DNA from: Actinomycetes bacterium
Lineage (GTDB): Bacteria > Actinomycetota > Acidimicrobiia > Acidimicrobiales > RAAP-2
Direction of reading: 5' to 3'
Length of the DNA: 9,914 nt
Assembly (NCBI GenBank): GCA_021826255.1
Contig: JAKBAZ010000036.1
Coordinates: forward strand, 1 to 9,914
The translations under genes and the position numbers were made by a program. Position 1 is the stretch's first letter, and each line of letters starts with the position of its first letter. The notes under the pieces are model-generated. The model did no database searches and was not told the DNA's origin. It saw only the letters and a list, made by a program, of their open reading frames with translations. Below, piece by piece: positions 1 through 5,578 of this stretch.

Positions 1-795
1 GATGCCCGGGGTGAGAGCCCACAGGGGAAGGCCCGCGTTGAGGGCCTCATTGTTCTGAGCCCAGTAGAGCATTGCCCCCCACGACTGGGAGTTGACATTA
101 CCGAGTCCCACGAAGAGCAGGCCGGCCGCCGTCAGCACCGCGTAGAGAGCGGACGACAAAAAGTTGGCCACAATCAGTGACGTCATCGGGGGCAGCATCT
201 CCACACCGATCACGTACCACGCACTCTCCCCGCGAGCGCGAGCGGCAAGGAGGTAGTCCCGATTTCGCAGCGAGAGTGCTTGGACTCGGAGTTGACGAGC
301 ACCGTAGGACCAACCCGTAAGGGTGAGAACGAAGACCAACGTCCAAAAACTCGCGCCCCCGGAACCCTGGAGATACCCGGCAATCACGATAATGAGGGGG
401 AACGTCGGGATTACCAACACCACGTCAGTGAAGAGGGAGAGAAGATCGTCGATCACACCACCGAAGTAGGCCGCGGTGACCCCGATGATCACGGAGGCCA
501 CGGTCGAGAAGAGTCCCACGAGGAGGGCAATCAAGACCGATTGGCGAGTTCCGGCCATGAGTTGGGAAAAGATGTCTTGGCCCAATGAGGTCGTTCCGAG
601 CAGATGTGACCCCGAAGGTCCGAGTCCGGGAGTGTAGATCTCGGCCGCGGGATTGTCCGGCGTGAACCAGGAGGGAAACGCCGCGATGATGAAGAGGACG
701 ACAAGAATGATCGAACCCACGAGGGCCTTGCGATCGCGCTTGAGGAACGCCCACGTCGCCACACCGGCGCGCCGAAGGACAGTTGCGACCTTCAT
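1..795 (-). CDS. Dpp/Opp-type ABC transporter permease, DppC-like (partial, 3' end beyond window)
   Basis: This is the inner-membrane permease subunit of a peptide/nickel/oligosaccharide ABC importer. It would pair with the DppB-like protein encoded just upstream to form the channel. The first 265 residues are present and the C-terminus lies beyond the left edge. Seen: a cytoplasmic N-terminus rich in Arg/Lys, a first membrane helix at about residues 25-42, the DppC hallmark GTTSLGQDIFSQLMAGTRQS at 67-86, several further hydrophobic helices, and the EAA loop at about 179-202 (RDYLLAARARGESAWYVIG, then EMLPP), which contacts the ATPase. The ATG overlaps the stop of the upstream permease in an ATGA arrangement, so the two are very probably translationally coupled. 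ATP-binding subunits should follow outside the window. Substrate cannot be read from the permease. Family assignment is secure; the reading frame was translated by hand from the minus strand. Confidence 0.93.
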   Translation of the reverse strand, partial: MKVATVLRRAGVATWAFLKRDRKALVGSIILVVLFIIAAFPSWFTPDNPAAEIYTPGLGPSGSHLLGTTSLGQDIFSQLMAGTRQSVLIALLVGLFSTVASVIIGVTAAYFGGVIDDLLSLFTDVVLVIPTFPLIIVIAGYLQGSGGASFWTLVFVLTLTGWSYGARQLRVQALSLRNRDYLLAARARGESAWYVIGVEMLPPMTSLIVANFLSSALYAVLTAAGLLFVGLGNVNSQSWGAMLYWAQNNEALNAGLPLWALTPGI

Positions 796-1775
796 CGACT
801 ACCTCGCGTTCGCGGATCGAGAATCGTCGTCGCAATATCGGCGATGAAGATGGAGACCAGTACCGCCACGGTGATTAATAAGAAGAGGGCCTGCATCAGC
901 GGGTAGTCGTTGTTTTGCACGGCGGTGAGCAAAAGAAAACCGACTCCGGGGTAGTTGAAGACGAACTCCACCAAGATCGCCCCCGAGATCACAAAGCCGA
1001 GGGACATGGCGAAGCCCGTGAGACTGGGCAGCACTGCGTTGCGCCCGGCGTACTGCCACAAGATTCGTCTCGGGTGCAGGCCCTTCGCTCGGGCCATCTT
1101 GACGTAGTCCTCCGCCACCACCGTGATCATGTTGTTGCGCATGGTGAGAATCCACCCCCCCACCGAGGAGATGAGGATGGTGAAGGCTGGCAGGACGGCG
1201 TGCCAGAGGACGTCACGAAGAAAACCCCACGACGTCCAATTGGGGATGAGATTCTCCGAATAGCTGCCCAGAGTCGGAAACCACCCGAGAGTCAGTGCAA
1301 AGAACCAGATGGCGAGGAGTCCCACCCAGAAGTAGGGAAATGCGGAGACGACGATGAACATCGGAGGGAGCACATTGTCGAGCGCGCCGCCCCGACGCCA
1401 CGCCGCGAGGGCCCCGAGGCCCGTTCCGATGAGGAATCCCAAAATGGTGGTGACCCCGACCAGCCCGAGAGTCCACGGCAGCGCCCTCATAATCACCGTC
1501 GTCACAGGCTGAAAGGAAGAGCTGAGGGAAACTCCGAACTGTCCCCGAAGGGCGTTTCCCAAATAGTCGAGGTAGGAAATGAAGATGTTCTGTTGGGTGC
1601 CCCCGAAGGCCGCCTCGAGCGCCTTGAGGGCCGCCGGGTTCACGTGACCGCGGGACTGCCCAATAATCGAAAGTGCGGGACTGCCGGGCATGAGTCGGGG
1701 GATGAAGAAGTTCACCGTGAGAGCACCCCAGAGGGTGATCACGAGGAACCCAAACCTACGTATGAGGTACTTCAT
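792..1775 (-). CDS. Dpp/Opp-type ABC transporter permease, DppB-like
   Basis: This is the first permease subunit of the same importer, 327 residues, a normal length for DppB/OppB proteins. Seen: an N-terminal helix starting at MKYLIRRFGFLVITLWGALT, which is the usual opening of this family (xxRRLxxxxxxLxxVxxxxF); a periplasm/exterior-facing stretch at about 30-95; five further hydrophobic segments; and the EAA loop at about 222-250 (EDYVKMARAKGL, then NAVLP). The C-terminus ends in the typical DPRTR. It lies 36 bp downstream of the binding-protein gene in the same direction and overlaps the DppC-like gene by 4 bp, so SBP-B-C form one transcription unit. No strong Shine-Dalgarno is seen: a GGAG lies 13 nt before the ATG, further than ideal, so expression may rely on coupling or readthrough from the binding-protein gene. 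Confidence 0.95.
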   Translation of the reverse strand: MKYLIRRFGFLVITLWGALTVNFFIPRLMPGSPALSIIGQSRGHVNPAALKALEAAFGGTQQNIFISYLDYLGNALRGQFGVSLSSSFQPVTTVIMRALPWTLGLVGVTTILGFLIGTGLGALAAWRRGGALDNVLPPMFIVVSAFPYFWVGLLAIWFFALTLGWFPTLGSYSENLIPNWTSWGFLRDVLWHAVLPAFTILISSVGGWILTMRNNMITVVAEDYVKMARAKGLHPRRILWQYAGRNAVLPSLTGFAMSLGFVISGAILVEFVFNYPGVGFLLLTAVQNNDYPLMQALFLLITVAVLVSIFIADIATTILDPRTRGSR

Positions 1776-1811
1776 CGCCCCGACTCTGCTCCGTTCAGTT
1801 GAGGCTAACGC

Positions 1812-3479
1812 CTAAGCCTTCGGCTTCAGCTGGTCCAACACGTAGCCCCAGTCGGGCTGGTTGTACAGACCGGGCTGCGCGTAGGGATTAGCGGCCGTGG
1901 GGAAGTTGGAGTAGTTGGTCGTGTTGTACTCGAACCAGTCCACTTCTTCCAACACCGGAATCACCGGAGCCTGGGTCACCATGACGTTCTCCAACTGGTT
2001 CACGATGTTGTGCTGCACGGCGGGCGACGTCGTCGCACCGTACTGGTTCAACAACGTGTCGACCGCCGGGCTCTTGAAGCGCTCCCAGTTAGACGCCGCC
2101 GCGGTACCCACCGGAGCCGAGTTGGCCGACAACAGCATCTGGCGCAACTCGTAGTACGGGGTCGGACCGCCAGTTTCAGCGTTGTAGGCCAACTGGTACT
2201 TACCGGTGTACACGTCCGCGTAGAAGGTGTTCGCCGCGGGAGCGAGCAACGTGATCTTGATGCCCACCGCCGCCAACTGCTGCTGCATCACCTGAGTGGA
2301 GGCAATCCAGTCGGAGTAGCCACCGTTGGTCATCAGAGTGAAGCTCAAGGCCTTACCGTTTTTCGTGAAGACTCCGTTGACCTTCTTGTAACCATCGGAC
2401 TCGAGCAGGCTGACCGCCTTTGACGGGTTGTACCCGGCGCCCAACTTCGCGGTGGCCGCCGACGATGTCCAGGAACTAAAGGTCGGCGACACCACACCCG
2501 TTTGGGAAGCGGCTGGCTCGTAGCCGTACTCGCCGATCTTGGACACCAGTGAGCGGTTCAGGGCGTAACTAATCGCCAAACGAACCTTGGGGTCGTTAAG
2601 ACCGGGCACCGTCAAGTTGGGGAACAACGAGACGTTGGCCACGGGCGGGAACCAGTAGGAGTTACCAGCCTTCTTGCTGACGTAGTAGGTCTTGATGTTG
2701 GGGATGAACTGCGACCCGTAGGCCGACGAACCCTGCGCCAGGTACTCGTTGGCGGTGTTGTTCGACAAGAACGCGGGCATGTCCACGTTCTTCACTTGAG
2801 CCATACCCTTCTGCCAGTAGTGGGGGTTAGCGGCCCAGACGATGTCTTGCGGGGTGCAACGCGTCATCAGGTAACCACCCGTACCCACCGGCTTGGGGTC
2901 GCTGTAGGTCACGGGGTTCGAGACCTTGCTCCACAAGTGCTCGGGCACGATCGGCACCTGGTCGGCCACGTAGTAGAAGTACGGCACTGCGGCCGACTTA
3001 AAGTTCATGATCACCTTGGTGGCGCTCGGAGCACTCACGCTCGACAGCACCGACCAGACCGCGTTGAGGTCGAGCGCCGGGTGCGCCTTCAACAGGTTGA
3101 AGGTGTAGGCCACGTCGGCCGCCGTCATCGGCACGCCGTCCGACCACGACACTCCGGGACGGATGGTGAACGTCAAGGTCTTGTTCGCGTTACTCCACGC
3201 GTAGGACGACGCCAGCCACGGGGTCACTTTCGCGTTCTGCAACGCGTTGACGAAGTCGAGGGTCTCGTAGGTGAGACCCACCGAGTACGGAAGGTCGGAC
3301 GGGTTAAACGGATTGAACGCGCACGCCCAGAGGACGCCCTGCTCGTTGTCCAGGTGCAGGACCTGATTGCCGGAAGCTCCCGCGACACCGGAACCCATCG
3401 CGCCACCCGCGACCGCGACGGTCGAGGCAACAAGCGTGAGTGCCGAAGTCACGAGTCCGGCCCGAAACTTCTTCTTCAC
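1812..3479 (-). CDS. Extracellular solute-binding protein, family 5 (Dpp/Opp/oligosaccharide type)
   Basis: This secreted substrate-binding protein delivers ligand to the adjacent DppB/DppC-like permeases; it has 555 residues, typical for SBP family 5 (cluster C). Seen: an N-terminal signal (MKKK, hydrophobic core about 8-25, Ala/Gly-rich end near 30-37); the family signature at about 103-130 (TIRPGVSWSDG, then TAADVAYTFNLL); PVGTGGYLM at 197-205; NPHYW at 218-222. The signal has no lipobox cysteine. Only two cysteines exist, C53 and C208, which could form a disulfide. The start is GTG, chosen because GGAGGAG lies 6 nt upstream and the signal peptide follows directly. Although the family is often annotated as peptide-binding, members are known to bind cello- or chito-oligosaccharides. 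The neighbouring kinase and SIS genes favour a sugar ligand here, by inference. Confidence 0.94.
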   Translation of the reverse strand: MKKKFRAGLVTSALTLVASTVAVAGGAMGSGVAGASGNQVLHLDNEQGVLWACAFNPFNPSDLPYSVGLTYETLDFVNALQNAKVTPWLASSYAWSNANKTLTFTIRPGVSWSDGVPMTAADVAYTFNLLKAHPALDLNAVWSVLSSVSAPSATKVIMNFKSAAVPYFYYVADQVPIVPEHLWSKVSNPVTYSDPKPVGTGGYLMTRCTPQDIVWAANPHYWQKGMAQVKNVDMPAFLSNNTANEYLAQGSSAYGSQFIPNIKTYYVSKKAGNSYWFPPVANVSLFPNLTVPGLNDPKVRLAISYALNRSLVSKIGEYGYEPAASQTGVVSPTFSSWTSSAATAKLGAGYNPSKAVSLLESDGYKKVNGVFTKNGKALSFTLMTNGGYSDWIASTQVMQQQLAAVGIKITLLAPAANTFYADVYTGKYQLAYNAETGGPTPYYELRQMLLSANSAPVGTAAASNWERFKSPAVDTLLNQYGATTSPAVQHNIVNQLENVMVTQAPVIPVLEEVDWFEYNTTNYSNFPTAANPYAQPGLYNQPDWGYVLDQLKPKA

Positions 3480-3485
3480 TGACTA

Positions 3486-3492
3486 CTCCTCC
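3486..3492 (-). promoter_or_regulatory. Strong ribosome binding site deciding the GTG start of the binding protein
   Basis: GGAGGAG on the minus strand lies 6 nt before the GTG at 3479. It is the best Shine-Dalgarno in the window and fits a highly translated extracytoplasmic binding protein. It fixes the GTG, followed by AAG AAG AAG of the signal peptide, as the start. Confidence 0.75.
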
Positions 3493-3500
3493 CCTAAGTC

Positions 3501-3517
3501 TCGGGGGTGATCCCCGA
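3501..3517 (-). other. Leader hairpin before the binding-protein gene
   Basis: TCGGGG-GTGAT-CCCCGA forms a 6-bp GC-rich stem with a 5-nt loop, within the predicted 5' leader and about 10 nt before the Shine-Dalgarno. It lacks a T-run, so it is not a good terminator. It could stabilise the transporter mRNA 5' end or be incidental. Confidence 0.3.
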
Positions 3518-3587
3518 CGACACGGATGTTCTCGTTCGTCCACTTGACCTCCCGGTCGAGCCGAACGTTGTGAACTACTCCCTCGCC

Positions 3588-3616
3588 ACACTATGTGAAT
3601 TTTTCACATCAAGCAA
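3588..3616 (-). promoter_or_regulatory. Candidate promoter for binding-protein/permease operon
   Basis: Read on the minus strand: -35-like TTGCTT (3616-3611), a 17-nt spacer, and -10-like TAGTGT (3593-3588, fitting TANNNT). Transcription would start near 3581, giving a leader of about 100 nt. The -35 match is weak (3 of 6). The support comes from correct spacing, the AT-rich context and the palindrome that fills the spacer. Confidence 0.45.
3593..3609. promoter_or_regulatory. Perfect 17-bp palindrome, candidate operator O1
   Basis: ATGTGAA-TTT-TTCACAT has 7-bp perfect arms around a 3-nt centre. It lies in the 17-bp spacer of the candidate promoter for the binding-protein gene (first base overlapping the -10), a position where bound protein would block RNA polymerase. 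The inner TGTGA and TCACA are separated by 5 nt, not the 6 nt of CRP/GlxR sites, so a different regulator is likely. The regulator is not encoded in the window. Confidence 0.7.
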
Positions 3617-3624
3617 CCACGGAA

Positions 3625-3641
3625 ATGAGAAATATTCACAC
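3625..3641. promoter_or_regulatory. Near-copy of the 17-bp palindrome, candidate operator O2
   Basis: ATGAGAA-ATA-TTCACAC matches the arms of the perfect palindrome at 12 of 14 positions and has the same 3-nt centre length. Its centre (3633) is 32 bp from that of the first site (3601), about three turns of B-DNA, so two dimers would sit on the same face of the helix. It is upstream of the -35 relative to the transporter transcript. Confidence 0.6.
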
Positions 3642-3670
3642 ATTGACGAGAATTAACGACGGTGAAACAC

Positions 3671-4693
3671 CTACGCGGACAGCGTCACCTTGTGGAGACG
3701 GGGCGACGTGTCGATGGGGCGACCACGTCGTTGACCCAGACGAAGCGCGAGGACTTGACCGACGATCACCATTCCGAGGGCGTTCAGCCAGTTGGGAGCC
3801 TGACGCGGCAGAACAATTTCACCGTCCGCCCCGGTCCCCTCGCGTTCGGGGGCGCGCACCACAATGGTCTGCATCCCGGCGTCTCGACACCCGGCCAGGA
3901 TGTCGCGCGCCACCTCATCACTCAGTTCATCCGTGAGGAGCAAGACGAGTGAGCTGCCCACTCCATCGGCGCCAATCGGTCCGTGCAGGTAATCCGGCGC
4001 GGCGAAGTTCTCCGCGCGAACACCAGTCACTTCGCGCACTTTCAGGGCCACCTCCGACGATGCCGCGTGTCCGACGCCCCGGCCCACCATGGTCAAACCC
4101 TGAGCGTCTAGAAGATCCAGCGGGTAGTCGAGTTCGAATGACCAGTCCACCAAATCAGCGACGTAGTCGGCCGCCTCCGATAGTCCCTCCAGCGGCGCCT
4201 CGCTCATCGCGTCGACCAGTTGGGCGAGGGCGTGCCACGTACTCGTAAACGTCTTCGTCGACGCGATCGCCCGTTCAGGACCCGCCCCGAGGTCGATGAC
4301 GTACCGCGCAGACTCAGCCAGCGGCGACTCAGAGTTATTCGTCAGTGCCACACTCGGACGCCCCTGTCGATCCGCGCATTTCACGACGTCCGCAATCCCC
4401 GGGGAACGACCCGACTGCGAAATGGCGATGACACCCGCCCCCGAGAGATCCATCGAGTCGGACCCTTCGAAGAGCGAGGGTGCGGCCAAGGCCACGAGGC
4501 GGCCGGTTCGTTGTCCCGCCAGGTACTGAAAGAACACCGCCGCGTTGTCCGACGAGCCCCGAGCCGCCACTACGAGATGGGTGCAACTCTCGAAATCAGC
4601 CGCGGCGAGACGGGCCAGGCGAGCTGACTCTCGCGCCCGGGACGCCAGGATTTTCGATTGTGATCGAATCTCGTCTTCGAAGATGGTCGACAT
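3671..4693 (-). CDS. Double SIS-domain protein, NagB-II / GlmS isomerase-domain type (putative amino-sugar phosphate deaminase or isomerase)
   Basis: This cytoplasmic protein of 340 residues has two sugar-isomerase (SIS) domains, as in the isomerase half of GlmS but without the glutaminase domain. Related stand-alone proteins include NagB-II glucosamine-6-phosphate deaminases, AgaS and FrlB. Seen: RGSSDNAA at 45-52 and SQSGRSP at 92-98 (sugar-phosphate binding), AGPERAIASTKTFTS at 137-151, GRGVGHAASSEVALKVREVTG from 204 to 224, HGPIG at 237-241, and the C-terminal GRPIDTSPRLHKVT, all in the expected order. The ATG at 4693 is preferred over a GTG at 4705 because GAGG lies 6 nt before it. It is 57 bp downstream of the ROK-like kinase gene, probably co-transcribed. 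The kinase neighbour suggests conversion of a phosphorylated amino sugar to a fructose-phosphate. The exact substrate is inferred; a deglycase of FrlB type is an alternative. Confidence 0.88.
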   Translation of the reverse strand: MSTIFEDEIRSQSKILASRARESARLARLAAADFESCTHLVVAARGSSDNAAVFFQYLAGQRTGRLVALAAPSLFEGSDSMDLSGAGVIAISQSGRSPGIADVVKCADRQGRPSVALTNNSESPLAESARYVIDLGAGPERAIASTKTFTSTWHALAQLVDAMSEAPLEGLSEAADYVADLVDWSFELDYPLDLLDAQGLTMVGRGVGHAASSEVALKVREVTGVRAENFAAPDYLHGPIGADGVGSSLVLLLTDELSDEVARDILAGCRDAGMQTIVVRAPEREGTGADGEIVLPRQAPNWLNALGMVIVGQVLALRLGQRRGRPIDTSPRLHKVTLSA

Positions 4694-4750
4694 GTCGCAC
4701 CTCACTTGAGCAGACGTCGTGGGAAGAGTCGTAGCGTAGTCGCGTTATCG

Positions 4751-5515
4751 TCAGCGAGAGGTGGGGTAAAAAATTCTCGCCGCGCCCGCCAGGGTTCCCT
4801 CGTTGTCGTTTAGCTCGACGGGCACCGAGAGGTTCTCAAAGTCCGACGCCGTAAAGTGGCGGGAGTTTCCCCCGCCCACGTGGACGGAGTCTGCGTCGAA
4901 TTCGTCGACGAATTCTCTGACAGCGACGAGTATTCGACGACGCCACAGTTCTGGATCGGCCTCTCGAGCGGGCTCTCCGCCCACCTCGTCGTAGCTTCCC
5001 CAGTCGTGGAATGGTGCGGACCCCACGTCGCGAATCCTGCGCCACTCCCCCTCGACGAAGAGGGAGATTCCAAAGCCCGTCCCGAGAGTCACCACGAGTT
5101 CACGCCCTCGGCCCCGGTGGTATCCGTAGGCCGCCAGCGTCGCGTCGTTGACGACGCGCACGTCGATCCCCGTGAGTGAGCACAACGCCGCTTCAACGTC
5201 GAAACCCACCCAGAGGGCGTCAATGTCAGGATCGATGGGGGTGCTGATTCCTCCCCCGCGCGAGAGATTGCCGGGTTCGACGACACGGCCACCCTCCATG
5301 TCCCCAGGGAATCCCACCGCGGCCCGTCGGCAACCCGTTAGGGAGATCTGTTCTGCGACAACCTCAACGAGTCGGGCCGGTGTGCACGGATAAGGAGTAT
5401 CAATTCGACGCACTTCGTCGACGAGGAGGCCGTCCGCACTCACCCGGGCGACCTTGATGGAGGTCGCCCCAATGTCGACGGACGCGATCAGGTCGTCCTT
5501 CTCCACGAGGTTCAT
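4751..5515 (-). CDS. ROK / polyphosphate-glucokinase-like sugar kinase, zinc motif absent
   Basis: This putative cytoplasmic hexose or amino-sugar kinase has 254 residues, shorter than typical ROK kinases (about 300) and close to polyphosphate glucokinases. Seen: phosphate-1 loop SVDIGATSIK at 12-21; VVNDATLAAYG at 121-131 with the catalytic Asp at 124; TLGTGFG at 143-149; adenosine-region VGGGNSRHF at 213-221; and a C-terminal NDNEGTLAGAARIF resembling the ending of PPGK proteins. The ROK zinc site (GH followed by CxCGxxGCxE) is missing; residues 163-183 (DVGSAPFHDWGSYDEVGGEPA) occupy that place. Start: the reading frame stays open to 6007, but that extension is antisense to the MFS gene. 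ATG 5515 gives the fold its usual N-terminus and has TACACT 7 nt before it, suiting a leaderless mRNA. ATG 5560 is an alternative, 15 codons longer. The neighbouring SIS gene suggests an amino-sugar substrate; the phosphoryl donor is unknown. Confidence 0.85.
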   Translation of the reverse strand: MNLVEKDDLIASVDIGATSIKVARVSADGLLVDEVRRIDTPYPCTPARLVEVVAEQISLTGCRRAAVGFPGDMEGGRVVEPGNLSRGGGISTPIDPDIDALWVGFDVEAALCSLTGIDVRVVNDATLAAYGYHRGRGRELVVTLGTGFGISLFVEGEWRRIRDVGSAPFHDWGSYDEVGGEPAREADPELWRRRILVAVREFVDEFDADSVHVGGGNSRHFTASDFENLSVPVELNDNEGTLAGAARIFYPTSR

Positions 5516-5578
5516 TCGGGCGAGTGTACTCAGGCCTTCGATAAGGTCGCGTCGGTACATCCTGGAGGTTGAAGAGAC
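5516..5578. promoter_or_regulatory. Divergent promoter region, kinase (minus) and MFS (plus)
   Basis: This 63-bp region serves both divergent genes. On the minus strand TACACT (5528-5523, fitting TANNNT) ends 7 nt before the kinase ATG, consistent with a leaderless transcript; no -35 is convincing. On the plus strand GGAGG at 5564-5568 lies 10 nt before the MFS ATG at 5579. TAAGGT at 5542-5547 is a weak -10 for the MFS gene. The paired operator of the transporter promoter is not present here. Confidence 0.45.

Larger units (their letters stand above)
3480..3670. promoter_or_regulatory. Control region between SIS gene and binding-protein gene
   Basis: This 191-bp gap follows the SIS-gene stop and precedes the GTG of the binding protein. 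It is AT-richer than its surroundings around 3592-3660. It holds a candidate promoter, two related palindromes, a small leader hairpin and a strong Shine-Dalgarno, listed separately. No convincing terminator for the SIS gene is seen: only a 4-bp stem, GGTG-AAA-CACC at 3661-3671, overlaps its stop codon. The transporter genes therefore probably have their own promoter and may also receive some readthrough from the kinase/SIS genes. Confidence 0.7.

Noticed and set aside
915..1802. Long plus-strand reading frame of 295 codons over the DppB-like gene
   Set aside because: It mirrors the permease on the other strand; its product is a His/Arg/Glu-rich, repeat-like composition typical of an antisense frame in GC-rich DNA.
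1814..1826. Terminator after the binding-protein gene (AAGCC-TTC-GGCTT)
   Set aside because: A 5-bp stem overlapping the last codons, with no T-run; the permease gene follows within 36 bp in the same direction.
2796..3482. Plus-strand reading frame of 228 codons over the binding-protein gene
   Set aside because: Antisense to a confident gene; Arg/His/Val-rich product with no recognisable domain.
3569..3574. Third copy of the operator (TGTGAA half-site)
   Set aside because: Only one half matches; the other arm at the right distance is unrelated, and the spacing is not phased with the other two.
3594..3608. CRP/GlxR-type site (TGTGA with TCACA)
   Set aside because: The half-sites are separated by 5 nt rather than the 6 nt needed for a CRP-family dimer, and the symmetry axis falls on a base, giving an odd-length palindrome.
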